Positions 1 to 8,000 of a stretch of DNA of 34,254 bases are shown piece by piece (positions within the stretch are counted from its first letter, which is position 1; the number at the start of each line of letters is the position of its first letter). Where the stretch lies: the NCBI GenBank assembly GCA_022564635.1, contig JADFLA010000009.1, forward strand, positions 1-34,254, written 5' to 3'. The notes under the pieces are model-generated. The model made no database searches. It was not told the DNA's origin and was given only the letters and a program-made list of their open reading frames with translations. Position numbers and translations under genes: made by a program. The DNA is from Nanobdellota archaeon. Its GTDB lineage: Archaea > Nanobdellota > Nanobdellia > Woesearchaeales > GW2011-AR4.

Positions 1-1082
1 CTGTTCAATCACTAGATCAAGAAACTCTCAAAATTATCAAAAGAGCGAATATTAAATTCGATAAATTTTCCGATTTGACTGCAGATTTCAGAAAAAATGG
101 GATACCTACATACTCTGAGGTGATACGAGGATTACCAGGAGAAACATTAGAGTCATTTAAAATGGGATTAGAAATTCTTCTTAATACATCCATAGGTTCA
201 GTAAATATTTACCATGACATGGTTTTGCCTAATGCTCCAATGAACGAACCATCTTACATTAAACAATACAACATTCAAAAAATTCGATCTCCAGTCATAT
301 TACAACATACATCAATTCACAGTAGAGGAATTCAAGAATACGAGTATATCGTGATTAGCACGAATACTTTTTCACTTGATGATCTTAAGGAGATGCATCT
401 TTATTCATGGGCATTTTTAACATTACACAAATTTGGAATCTTTGAATATATTTCAACATATTATAACATAAATCATGGAGTATTATTCATGAAATTTTTT
501 GAAATATTTTTTGATTTTTGTAATAATGTTGATTCTATTTTTTCTGATGAGGTAAAAAAAGTAAAAATTTTCAGAGACAGGGGCTATACTGGAAAAGGAT
601 GGGATCATCAAGATGAAAAACTTGGTGAAATTATTTGGCCAATGGTAGAAGCAAGTTGGTTAAGGTTAACTTATAATAAACAAAAATTACTTGAAGGAAT
701 TACTTCCTTTATTGAATACTTAGAAGAAAAATATGAATTTAACACTTTAAGAGAAATTTTGAATGACATAATTAAATTTCAGATGTTCATAATCACAAAC
801 AGAAGTGATGTGAACGATTTCAAAAGAGAATTTTTTGAATATGATTGGAAAAATTATTTTTTGAACAAAGAACCTTTGAAATCATATAAAAAACATTATC
901 AATATAAGAATAAAGTTATAGAAAAAGACCCAGTAAAATGGGGCTATAAAGTAATGTGGTACGGACGACGTCAAGAGAAATATAAATGTCATATTGAAGA
1001 TCTCCAAGAAGATGAAGTAATCAAGTCTAATTTAGATGGAATCAAATTAGAAGAATATCCAGTTCAACATCTTAATTTTTAA
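1..1082 (+). CDS. Radical SAM protein, C-terminal part (5' end outside window)
   Basis: The frame is open from base 3, so the gene enters from the left edge and about 359 codons are visible. The first residues (VQSLDQETLKIIKR, then GLPGETLESF near visible residue 45) match the last strands of a radical SAM barrel, as in the B12-binding/Elp3-like group that generates a 5'-deoxyadenosyl radical. The CxxxCxxC iron-sulfur motif and any B12 domain would lie upstream and cannot be checked. After the barrel comes a long A/T-rich-coded region with many aromatic residues that I do not recognise. The TTG at 75 is only an internal codon. It ends 109 nt before the usable start of pheS. Family call is good; substrate is unknown. 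Confidence 0.75.
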   Translation, partial: VQSLDQETLKIIKRANIKFDKFSDLTADFRKNGIPTYSEVIRGLPGETLESFKMGLEILLNTSIGSVNIYHDMVLPNAPMNEPSYIKQYNIQKIRSPVILQHTSIHSRGIQEYEYIVISTNTFSLDDLKEMHLYSWAFLTLHKFGIFEYISTYYNINHGVLFMKFFEIFFDFCNNVDSIFSDEVKKVKIFRDRGYTGKGWDHQDEKLGEIIWPMVEASWLRLTYNKQKLLEGITSFIEYLEEKYEFNTLREILNDIIKFQMFIITNRSDVNDFKREFFEYDWKNYFLNKEPLKSYKKHYQYKNKVIEKDPVKWGYKVMWYGRRQEKYKCHIEDLQEDEVIKSNLDGIKLEEYPVQHLNF

Positions 1083-1191
1083 CTTCTTATTTATTCCAAT
1101 AAAGAAATTCTTTGATAGAAGTAAAGTTGAAGTTTGGGTTGATTCAGCATTACAAGAATTAAAAGATCTGGATAAACTATCATTTGAAAAC

Positions 1192-2208
1192 TTGAAAAAA
1201 AGAAATAAAATTGTAAAGATTAATATTATAAAGATAATAAATGCAGATCCTACAGAAATAGGTAAGAAAATAATTGAGCACGGAATAAATGAAAAAAACA
1301 TAATCGACAGGCTTACTCCGGATATAATCAAATCTGGTACATGGAAAAACAAAAGAATCAGAAGCTATGATGTAAAAATTAATGTTCCAAATATTTCTGG
1401 AGGTAAAATACATTTTGTTAATCAAGCACTCCAGTATATAAAAAGAATATGGCTTGATATGGGTTTTAAAGAAATGACCGGTACCCTTGTACAAACTTCA
1501 TTCTGGGATTTGGATGCTTTATTTGTTCCTCAAGATCATCCAGCACGAGACATGCAAGATACTTTTTACATTAAAGATCCAAAATATGGAAAACTACCAA
1601 AAGAACTGGTAAAAAAAGTAAAAGCAGCTCATGAAAATGGATTTACAACTGGAAGCAAAGGCTGGCAGTATAAATGGTCGGATTTAGTTGCAAAAGAAAA
1701 TTTGTTAAGGACCCACAACACAGTACTATCAGTACAAACATTAGCAAAATTAAAAAAACAAGACCTACCGGCAAAATTCTTTTCAGTTGGAAAAGTTTTC
1801 CGCAATGAAACACTATCCTGGAAATCATTGTTTGAGTTTATACAGGTTGAGGGAATAGTAGTTGATCCAAACGCGAATTTTATGCATCTTAAAGGTTACC
1901 TAAAGGAATTCTTCGCAAAAATGGGATTTCCTGATGTAAGGATAAGACCTGCACATTTCCCATATACAGAGCCTAGCGCAGAGGTTGACGTTTTCCATCC
2001 AGTAAAAAACCAATGGGTAGAGTTAGGTGGTTCTGGAATATTTAGACCGGAAGTTGTAAAGCCTTTGCTTGGCCTTGAAGTTCCTGTACTCGCATGGGGC
2101 CTTGGAATGGAAAGAACAATTATGGAATATTACAACATAAAGGACGTAAGGGATGTTTACAAGAATGATCTAAAACAATTAAGGGAATCAAAGATATGGA
2201 TGAAGTAA
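1192..2208 (+). CDS. pheS: Phenylalanyl-tRNA synthetase alpha subunit, N-terminally short
   Basis: Catalytic subunit of the alpha2-beta2 enzyme that charges tRNA-Phe. Class II landmarks are clear: LTPDIIKSG, the motif 2 region (FRNETLSWKSLFEFIQVEG) and motif 3 (ELGGSGIFRPE, AWGLGMERTIM). Only 338 residues follow the first usable start (TTG at 1192), whereas archaeal PheS is usually about 480-500. The same frame is open back to 1051 and still reads like PheS linker sequence (FFDRSKVEVWVDSALQEL), but it has no ATG, GTG or TTG before 1192. The N-terminal winged-helix/coiled region that normally contacts tRNA is therefore missing, with the radical SAM gene lying where it should be. pheT follows after 1 nt. 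Confidence 0.9.
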   Translation: MKKRNKIVKINIIKIINADPTEIGKKIIEHGINEKNIIDRLTPDIIKSGTWKNKRIRSYDVKINVPNISGGKIHFVNQALQYIKRIWLDMGFKEMTGTLVQTSFWDLDALFVPQDHPARDMQDTFYIKDPKYGKLPKELVKKVKAAHENGFTTGSKGWQYKWSDLVAKENLLRTHNTVLSVQTLAKLKKQDLPAKFFSVGKVFRNETLSWKSLFEFIQVEGIVVDPNANFMHLKGYLKEFFAKMGFPDVRIRPAHFPYTEPSAEVDVFHPVKNQWVELGGSGIFRPEVVKPLLGLEVPVLAWGLGMERTIMEYYNIKDVRDVYKNDLKQLRESKIWMK

Positions 2209-2209
2209 A

Positions 2210-3862
2210 ATGCCAACTATAACCATTAACAGAAAAGTCTTCGAAGGTTTAGTAGGAAAAAAGCTTCCAACAGAGAAGCTAAAAGACAGAATATCAATGC
2301 TTGGTACAGACTTGGAAAGTATGGGTGAGAAAGAGATTATTGTAGAAGTATTTCCTAACAGACCTGATATGTTATCTGTCCAAGGTTTTGCCCGTGCTTT
2401 TAGTTCTTTTATTGGACATAAAACTGGTTTAAGACACTATAAAGTTGAACCGTCTCACGAAAAAATGGTAGTAGATAAGTCAGTTGCTGATGTAAGACCA
2501 TATACAGCATGCGCTATTATAAAGAACATACATTTCGACGATGAAAAAATAAAAGAAGTTATTGATATACAAGAAAAATTACATATTACTTATGGAAGGA
2601 ATAGAAAAAAAGTTGCAATAGGAATCTACCCTTTTGAGAAAATAAAAACTCCAATAAAATTTCTTGCCCAAAACCCCAAAGACATAATATTTCAACCTTT
2701 AGAATTTAATAAGGAAATGAGCGCTTTAGAAATACTTGAGAAACACCCTGCTGGTAAATCTTATGGCCATCTGCTTAGAGGAAAGAAAAAATTCCCTGTC
2801 TTTAGAGATGCAAATAATGAAGTATTGTCCGTACCACCAATAATTAATTCCCATAAAACTGGCAAAATTAATGAAAAAACCAAAGATATTTTCATAGAAT
2901 GCTCTGGGTTTGATTTTAATGTTATGAAAAAATGCTTAAATATGATTGTTTGTGCATTAGCAGAAATGAATAGTAAAATTTATTCCATGGAATTGATTTA
3001 TGGAAACAAAAAATACACCACACCAGATTTAAGGCCAGAGGAAATGAAAGTAGATATTAACTACATAAATAAATTATTGGGTCTAAATGTAAAAGAAAAT
3101 GAAATCAAAAAATTATTCGAAAAAATGGGTTATAATTATAAAAACAAAAAAGTCCTCATACCTGCCTATAGAGCAGATGTTATACACCAGGTTGATTTAG
3201 CAGAAGATATAGCAATTGCTTATGGTTTTGAGAATTTTAAATCAATAATTCCAAATGTAGCAACAATTGCAGAGGAAAATAAATTTGAAATTTTTAAAAA
3301 TAAAGTCTCTAACTTACTAGTCGGTTTAGATTTAATGGAAACAAGTACCTATAATCTAACTAATAAAGAATCCCAATGCAAGAAAATGAACGTAGATTTA
3401 CAGTTAATAGAACTCTCAAACTCCATATCATCCGATTATAACATCTTAAGATCATGGATTATACCATCTTTAATGGAAATCTTAAGAAGCAATAAACATC
3501 ATGAATACCCTCAAAAAATCTTTACAATAGGGACAATTTTTAAAAAAAATGATAAATTTGAAACTAATATAGAAGAAAACGAAAGGCTTGCAGTAGCTAT
3601 AGCTTCCGATAATACAGATTATACGGAAATAAGACAAATACTTGACTATTTGTTTAGAAGTTTAGGACTAAAATATGAAATTTTAGAAACAGAACATAAT
3701 TCTTTTATTACAGGTAGAGTTGGAAGAGTTATTGCAAGTGGAAAAAAGATTGCTTATATTGGAGAAATAAATCCAGCAGTATTAACACAATGGGAATTGG
3801 AAGTTCCTGTAACAGCTTTTGAGTTGAATTTGACAGAGTTGTATGAAATAATTAAAAAATAA
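2210..3862 (+). CDS. pheT: Phenylalanyl-tRNA synthetase beta subunit
   Basis: Beta subunit of PheRS; it carries the B3/B4 editing module and the B5 domain and supports assembly of the catalytic subunit. At 550 residues it is the normal archaeal/eukaryotic-type length. The start MPTITINRKVFEGLVG, the EVFPNRPDMLS segment, the B5 region (LRPEEMKVDINYINKLLG) and the IPAYRADVIHQVDLAEDIAIAYGF motif are typical. The ATG sits 1 nt after the pheS stop, which indicates translational coupling. The gene is convergent with L14e and leaves only 6 nt between the two stop codons. Confidence 0.95.
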   Translation: MPTITINRKVFEGLVGKKLPTEKLKDRISMLGTDLESMGEKEIIVEVFPNRPDMLSVQGFARAFSSFIGHKTGLRHYKVEPSHEKMVVDKSVADVRPYTACAIIKNIHFDDEKIKEVIDIQEKLHITYGRNRKKVAIGIYPFEKIKTPIKFLAQNPKDIIFQPLEFNKEMSALEILEKHPAGKSYGHLLRGKKKFPVFRDANNEVLSVPPIINSHKTGKINEKTKDIFIECSGFDFNVMKKCLNMIVCALAEMNSKIYSMELIYGNKKYTTPDLRPEEMKVDINYINKLLGLNVKENEIKKLFEKMGYNYKNKKVLIPAYRADVIHQVDLAEDIAIAYGFENFKSIIPNVATIAEENKFEIFKNKVSNLLVGLDLMETSTYNLTNKESQCKKMNVDLQLIELSNSISSDYNILRSWIIPSLMEILRSNKHHEYPQKIFTIGTIFKKNDKFETNIEENERLAVAIASDNTDYTEIRQILDYLFRSLGLKYEILETEHNSFITGRVGRVIASGKKIAYIGEINPAVLTQWELEVPVTAFELNLTELYEIIKK

Positions 3863-3868
3863 TTATTT

Positions 3869-4366
3869 TTAGTCTCTTTTTTCTTTGTTGATATTTTCTC
3901 TTGTTTTTTCTTTTTTAATTTCCTGTTTCTTTTTCTCTTCCACCAAACCAGCCTTCTCTTCTAACGTCTCTTTATTTCCTTCTGTTTTTTCTTTTACCTT
4001 TCCTCCAACTTTCTCTTCTTTCTTCCTCTTGAACAAATCCATTAATTTTTTCTTTTCTTCTTTCTGCTCTCTTAATTGTTCTGGAGTTTTTCTCTTTTTC
4101 ATAGGCCTCTTAGTTTTTTGTTTTGGATTTGTTTCTCTTACTTTTAAACCCAATTTCTCAAATTCTTTCTTAACGTCTTCATGAGAAGCATTCTTCTTTA
4201 TTTTGATAACTTCTTTTAATGGCTCTAAATGGAGAATATTACATTTTCTCCTTCTCGTTTGACCATCTACCAAAACAAATTTATCATCAAGAACATCAAC
4301 AACAATACATTTTAAGTTGGCATCTCTTCCGGCTGTTTTAACACATACTCTTCCAATCTCAATCAT
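3869..4366 (-). CDS. rpl14e: Ribosomal protein L14e with long Lys/Glu-rich tail
   Basis: Large-subunit protein eL14. Residues 1 to about 55 form the KOW-type core (MIEIGRVCVKTAGRDANLKC, then VDGQTRRRKCNI). From about residue 85 the protein turns into a low-complexity Lys/Glu tail to residue 165, making it about twice the length of many archaeal L14e proteins. The tail is presumably disordered and rRNA-binding (inference). GGAG lies 6 nt before the ATG and is directly preceded by a hairpin (4377-4417). It is the last ribosomal gene of the cluster; truB, often next in archaea, is replaced by the convergent pheST. Confidence 0.9.
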   Translation of the reverse strand: MIEIGRVCVKTAGRDANLKCIVVDVLDDKFVLVDGQTRRRKCNILHLEPLKEVIKIKKNASHEDVKKEFEKLGLKVRETNPKQKTKRPMKKRKTPEQLREQKEEKKKLMDLFKRKKEEKVGGKVKEKTEGNKETLEEKAGLVEEKKKQEIKKEKTRENINKEKRD

Positions 4367-4376
4367 TTTTTACTCC

Positions 4377-4417
4377 AATCTCCACAATAGGGTATGTCAC
4401 CATACCCCCTAGAGATT
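4377..4417 (-). promoter_or_regulatory. Hairpin leader of L14e abutting its ribosome-binding site
   Basis: GGGTATG (4390-4396) pairs with CATACCC (4401-4407) across a 4-nt loop, and outside it AATCTC (4377-4382) pairs with GAGATT (4412-4417). In the mRNA the outer helix ends immediately before GGAG, which is 6 nt from the L14e ATG. The placement would suit control of ribosome access, but the regulatory role is inference. Confidence 0.45.
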
Positions 4418-4841
4418 ATTTTGTCATTAATTTATTTTTACAATAAATTTAATTTTCTATCTTATCATTCACAACTATTTGTTAGTCCATTATTTAATGT
4501 TAAACTTTAATATCATTATTGCAATGAAAAATATTATTAATAATTCGAAAATTTTCTTTCTATCTAGTTTAAGGAAAATTTCGTCTCCAACGAAGTTGGT
4601 GCCGAAAATTTTTAATTTTCAAGCTTATGTTATTCGTTAACAACCAATTCTTAAGTTGCGTTTTGCCTTATTATTTTTTATAAAGCAAAACATCGAATTA
4701 TTATTATTTTGTTGTGTTGTATTATTTAATTGTGAATATCATGAAAATCAAAGATTTTCAGGATGCCAAAAATCTCTGATTTTTGTGCAAATCAAAATAT
4801 TAACCAATTAATTGTGATTGTAGTAATGAACTCTATTGTTT
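4418..4841. other. Hairpin-rich intergenic gap between L34e and L14e
   Basis: No convincing ORF. The gap is very A/T-rich and holds two paired-hairpin units. The first is CCAAC-GAA-GTTGG (4587-4599), spacer TGCC, then a 7-bp hairpin (4604-4620). The second is TGAAAATC-AAA-GATTTTCA (4742-4760), then GGATGC and an 8-bp hairpin starting CAAAAATC (4767-4785). Many archaea have cmk here, but I see no kinase remnant. Confidence 0.6.
4742..4785. repeat. Double hairpin unit
   Basis: Two perfect short hairpins with 3-nt loops (AAA and TCT), separated by GGATGC; the second begins with CAAAAATC. The same layout (hairpin, short spacer ending in GCC or ACC, hairpin) recurs at 4587-4620, 16886-16930 and 22275-22320. 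Confidence 0.5.
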
Positions 4842-5111
4842 TTATTGCAATCTTACTTTTTCCACAATCAAAGATCTCGTACATTTGCTACATAAATTAC
4901 CACCATAAGGCCTTGTAGATCTTTTCTTTGTCTTTGGCAACTTATGCATCTTTAAATTTCTTTCCCTAGGAACACCTTTAAGTAAAGAACCACAACTACC
5001 ACATTTTGCCTTTCCAGGCTTCCTTTCTTTATAGTGCAAAATAGTCCTTCCTCCAGGAACTTTTATCTGTAATCTTCTTAAACTCCGTGATCTCTTATAT
5101 GGTTCTGGCAT
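4842..5111 (-). CDS. rpl34e: Ribosomal protein L34e
   Basis: Large-subunit protein eL34, 89 residues, usual archaeal length. The start MPEPYKRSRSLRR is typical, and two Cys pairs (C37-x2-C40 and C74-x2-C77) form the predicted zinc site. There is no ribosome-binding site before the ATG; a TATA box 22-32 nt upstream suggests a leaderless mRNA of its own, separate from the SecY-DUF106 transcript because the pilin gene of opposite orientation intervenes. Confidence 0.95.
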   Translation of the reverse strand: MPEPYKRSRSLRRLQIKVPGGRTILHYKERKPGKAKCGSCGSLLKGVPRERNLKMHKLPKTKKRSTRPYGGNLCSKCTRSLIVEKVRLQ

Positions 5112-5132
5112 TTTTTATGGGAAATGAAAAAG

Positions 5133-5143
5133 ATTTATAAAGC
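5133..5143 (-). promoter_or_regulatory. TATA box of L34e
   Basis: GCTTTATAAAT on the minus strand, about 25 nt before the L34e ATG. This spacing puts the transcription start at or very near the ATG (leaderless). Confidence 0.6.
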
Positions 5144-5157
5144 TTCTTATTAGAGAA

Positions 5158-5173
5158 ATATTTAAATATATTT
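5158..5173 (+). promoter_or_regulatory. TATA-like element of the pilin gene
   Basis: ATATTTAAATATATTT lies 24 nt before the pilin ATG on the plus strand, back to back with the L34e promoter. The short distance again suggests a leaderless mRNA. Confidence 0.5.
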
Positions 5174-5196
5174 AATGGTACATTCATTTTTATACT

Positions 5197-5694
5197 ATGG
5201 GACCAAAATCAAATAATTTTTTTAAAAAAAGAGGTGTAAGCCCATTAATAGCAACTGTTCTGCTAATTTCTTTTGCTGTTGCTTTGGGAGCTGTAGTAAT
5301 GAACTGGGGCAGGAATCTTGATATCTCGATGTCTGGAGATATATGTTCTGGTGTGAGCATAAAAATAAGGAATATAAATAACGTACAGGTATGCTATGCC
5401 GGTACCGGGAAAGAAGGCCATATCAATTTTATTATTGATAATAATGGAAACAGAAATGTTGATGGACTAGGAATATGGATTACTGGGGAAAAAGGGACAA
5501 AACTATTAGATTTTAATGATTTTTCTATACAAGTAGGGGAGCTTTTAGACATAAAGGACCAGTCAGTAAAATACGACCTTGATACCTATGGCTCTATAAA
5601 AACCATACAGTTCTTTCCAAAAGTCAAAAAAGAGGATTTATTGGAAATATGCACAAGAGATTCTGTAAAAGTGGATAAGTTAGGTATTTGCTAA
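5197..5694 (+). CDS. Archaeal type IV pilin-like protein
   Basis: Secreted 165-residue protein with an archaeal class III (prepilin) signal. A short basic leader ends KKRG (residues 10-13), then VSPLIATVLLISFAVALGAV forms the hydrophobic assembly helix. This layout is cut by the archaeal prepilin peptidase just before the helix and then polymerised into a pilus or a related surface filament. The remaining C-terminal part looks like an exported beta-rich domain with Cys52, Cys67, Cys152 and Cys165, which could pair. It is oriented against the ribosomal genes on both sides and its last codon overlaps the DUF106 stop by 4 nt, an unusual place for a pilin gene. No other pilus genes are in the window. 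Confidence 0.75.
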   Translation: MGPKSNNFFKKRGVSPLIATVLLISFAVALGAVVMNWGRNLDISMSGDICSGVSIKIRNINNVQVCYAGTGKEGHINFIIDNNGNRNVDGLGIWITGEKGTKLLDFNDFSIQVGELLDIKDQSVKYDLDTYGSIKTIQFFPKVKKEDLLEICTRDSVKVDKLGIC

Positions 5695-6440
5695 TAAACT
5701 TTAATTATTCTTCTTATTAGAATGCTAAAAAGTATTGAAAATATAATATAACTGCCTAACCATCCAACTTTCCACCCAAATAAATTAAGCAATATTTTTT
5801 TATTATGCTCAATTTCTATTGAATTTATTGTGCCACCCTTTATTCTTTTCATTGGTTCTTTATATCTGTTTTCTTTTGTAATTAAAATCTCTTTTCCATA
5901 TTTTTTTCCATCAAATATATACTCGAGAAGATATTCTCCTTCCTCTCCGCTTAAAACCCACTTAACCTCACCACCCTTTACCTCTTTTCTTGCGCCACCA
6001 TCAATTGTAAGCCCTTTGGGAATGCTTAATTCTACAGTACCATCAACATTTTCTTCAAAAACAATTGTTGTTGTAAAGTCCTGTCCAGGTAATATAGGAT
6101 CATAAGCAAAATTCGTACTCATCCAGCTAAAGATGATTATTATTGGAACAATTGAATATAAAGTACTTTTCATAGATAGCATCATATATTTCATGTTTGT
6201 CTGCATAGATTTTTTCTGAACTTGCATGGCCTTTTCTGGTTCTTTTTTCAATTCCTTAATCTCTCTCTGGAATTCTTTCATTTCACCTTTTAATTGTTTC
6301 ATCAAGTCTTGGTTTGTTGTGTATTTATAAACCACAGTAATAATTAAAGATATTAAAAATGAAAGAAGAATAACAGCCCAAAGAGTAGGCAAATTAAGCA
6401 AAGGTCCAAATATTGGATTTAGTAAATTTTCAAAAACCAT
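5691..6440 (-). CDS. DUF106 membrane protein (EMC3/TMCO1, Oxa1 superfamily)
   Basis: Archaeal DUF106 proteins belong to the Oxa1/YidC/Get1/EMC3 superfamily and are thought to insert membrane proteins next to SecY. Visible are an N-terminal membrane segment (LPTLWAVILLSFLISLIITVV), a charged coiled-coil hairpin (KQLKGEMKEFQREIKELKK), a Met-rich stretch MKYMMLSMK, a second segment (SIVPIIIIFSW), an extracytoplasmic domain of about 90 residues, and a last segment near the C-terminus. I place the start at ATG 6440 (MVFENLLNPIFG). A longer frame to 6485 exists only because it reads the duplicated secY tail in another frame. The ATG overlaps the stop of the 36-codon ORF (TAATG). Confidence 0.85.
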   Translation of the reverse strand: MVFENLLNPIFGPLLNLPTLWAVILLSFLISLIITVVYKYTTNQDLMKQLKGEMKEFQREIKELKKEPEKAMQVQKKSMQTNMKYMMLSMKSTLYSIVPIIIIFSWMSTNFAYDPILPGQDFTTTIVFEENVDGTVELSIPKGLTIDGGARKEVKGGEVKWVLSGEEGEYLLEYIFDGKKYGKEILITKENRYKEPMKRIKGGTINSIEIEHNKKILLNLFGWKVGWLGSYIIFSILFSILIRRIIKVY

Positions 6441-6550
6441 TAGGAACCACCCATAAACCTTCTCATCATAGGGTTCATGCCGCATCCATCTTTTAAGAAA
6501 AGCTGGACCAAAACATAAAAGATTTTCGCTTCGTTCAAATCAAAACTCAT
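6440..6550 (-). CDS. 36-codon ORF ending in a copy of the SecY C-terminus
   Basis: The ATG lies 1 nt after the secY stop and the stop overlaps the ATG of the DUF106 gene. The peptide starts MSFDLNEAK, has a hydrophobic middle (IFYVLVQLFL) and ends MNPMMRRFMGGS, identical to the last 12 residues of SecY. 30 nt are identical to secY (6450-6479 versus 6562-6591). The final Gly-Gly-Ser uses different codons (GGT GGT TCC versus GGA GGT AGC). It may be translated through coupling, or be the scar of a duplication in place of adk. No function is assigned. Confidence 0.45.
   Translation of the reverse strand: MSFDLNEAKIFYVLVQLFLKDGCGMNPMMRRFMGGS
6450..6479 (-). repeat. secY-tail direct repeat, downstream copy
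   Basis: 30 nt identical to 6562-6591 inside secY. The copies are 112 nt apart start to start and in the same orientation. Confidence 0.9.
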
Positions 6551-6551
6551 T

Positions 6552-7967
6552 TTAGCTACCTCCCATAAACCTTCTCATCATAGGGTTCATGTCCATCATA
6601 TGTTGCCTGGAAATTTCCTCATAAAGTTTGTATACAATCATGACCGCTAGCAATATACCTGTACCGCTGCTTAAAGTTCCGGTTATATCAGCAAAGCCAG
6701 CTAAAAAACCGACAGATAGACCCCCCATTACAGTTAAAGGCCATATGTATCTACTAAGCAACCTCTCAAGTACTCTTTCATCTCTTCTAAACCCCGGAAT
6801 CTGCAATCCAGAGCTCATTATTTGTTTTGCCTGGCTTCTTGCATCCATACCGGCTGTTTGCACCCAAAACATACTAAATATCATGGCACCTATCATTAAA
6901 AATAATACATAAAAAAAGGCCTGTAAATACGGCTCTATCCCAACAAACAGTGTCTGCTGTTGTAGAATTAATCTTACTAAATTTATTGGTTGTACCCAAT
7001 ATATAAACCCGCTACTAGGTTGTCCTAAACTGTTAAATGTTCCTAATATAGGAATACCTCTGTTGTCGAGAAAGCTCCCTAATAACTGGAAGTTTGCAAT
7101 AAGTGCAGAAACTAATATTACTGGAATAACACTAGTGTAAAAAAACGATAATGGCCAACGAACACCATGACCGCGGACCATACCAAATGATAATGGTATC
7201 TCTACTTTCATTGCCTGTGCATAAACCACCATTACAAAAATAATGGCTGTAAAAAGCAATGTTGCTATCATAATGCCAGCAGTTATTGGGTCACCAGCCG
7301 CTAGGCTTTGGAATAATGCAGGAACTGCACCAGCTGAATATGTTAATCCCGCTATTCCAGAAGGACCAGGAAGCCAGTTAAAAGCCTGAACAAAAATACT
7401 CTTGCTGACTCCTGCAGCTATGAACAATCCTATTCCAGATCCAAAACCCCATTTACTCACAACCTCATCCATAAACAATATCATAATTCCACCCAAAAAA
7501 ATCTGGAAAATAAGGATTAATTGGAGTTGCGCATAAACAGGAGTCCCAATAAATGCAGTTTCCGGGGATAACCCACCCATTAAAACAAAAATAATTGCCT
7601 CAAAGATTATGAAAAATATTGCCATTAACTTCTGCAAGCCTTGAAATGTCTTTTTCCCTTCTGGTTTTGTAAGATCAAGCTTTAAAATTCCAGATCCATT
7701 GAGCAACTGTAAAACAATTGACGCTGTAACAATAGGCCCTATTCCCAAACTTATGAGGCTCCCAAATTCAGCACCTAAAATGACAGAAAAAAATTCGAAT
7801 CTTTCTAATTGATTGACACCCAACCCAAACAAAGGCATTACACCAAGAACAAAGAAAATAATTAAAACAACCAAAGTCCATTTCAACTTCTCTTTAAATG
7901 ACAGAAATTTCTGAGATGGACCTTCTACTTCTGGTAGATTATTTAAAATTGTATTCCAAATAGACAT
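6552..7967 (-). CDS. secY: Preprotein translocase subunit SecY
   Basis: Channel subunit (Sec61-alpha type) of the protein-export and membrane-insertion pore. At 471 residues with about ten membrane segments it has the normal length. Recognisable parts are the N-terminal amphipathic region (LPEVEGPSQKFLSFKEKLKW), the ELGSLIS-like TM2 plug area (GAEFGSLISLGIGPIVTASI), and the cytosolic loop between TM8 and TM9 (FWVQTAGMDARSQAKQI, then IPGFRRDERVLERLL), which docks the ribosome. It follows L15 in the spc order with a 33-nt gap and ends 1 nt before the 36-codon ORF. Confidence 0.97.
   Translation of the reverse strand: MSIWNTILNNLPEVEGPSQKFLSFKEKLKWTLVVLIIFFVLGVMPLFGLGVNQLERFEFFSVILGAEFGSLISLGIGPIVTASIVLQLLNGSGILKLDLTKPEGKKTFQGLQKLMAIFFIIFEAIIFVLMGGLSPETAFIGTPVYAQLQLILIFQIFLGGIMILFMDEVVSKWGFGSGIGLFIAAGVSKSIFVQAFNWLPGPSGIAGLTYSAGAVPALFQSLAAGDPITAGIMIATLLFTAIIFVMVVYAQAMKVEIPLSFGMVRGHGVRWPLSFFYTSVIPVILVSALIANFQLLGSFLDNRGIPILGTFNSLGQPSSGFIYWVQPINLVRLILQQQTLFVGIEPYLQAFFYVLFLMIGAMIFSMFWVQTAGMDARSQAKQIMSSGLQIPGFRRDERVLERLLSRYIWPLTVMGGLSVGFLAGFADITGTLSSGTGILLAVMIVYKLYEEISRQHMMDMNPMMRRFMGGS
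6562..6591 (-). repeat. secY-tail direct repeat, copy inside secY
   Basis: Codes MNPMMRRFMG at the end of SecY. It is identical at the base level to 6450-6479; divergence starts only in the last Gly-Ser codons. Confidence 0.9.
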
Positions 7968-8000
7968 TTTATGTAATCATCAATAAACAAGACATAATTT

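Noticed and set aside
1180-1494. Minus-strand frame opposite the start of pheS as a separate gene in the odd junction
   Set aside because: Antisense to conserved PheS sequence and rich in Tyr/Phe/Ile with no family match.
3885-4184. Plus-strand open frame of 99 codons rich in Ser/Phe
   Set aside because: It is the antisense image of the Lys/Glu tail of L14e; similar Phe/Ser/Leu-rich frames opposite L32e, S3, S17 and other genes were discarded for the same reason.
6441-6485. Longer N-terminus of the DUF106 protein starting at 6485 (MRHEPYDEKVYGWF)
   Set aside because: Those residues come from reading the duplicated secY tail in a different frame and have no match to the family; ATG 6440 fits the homologues and the TAATG overlap.
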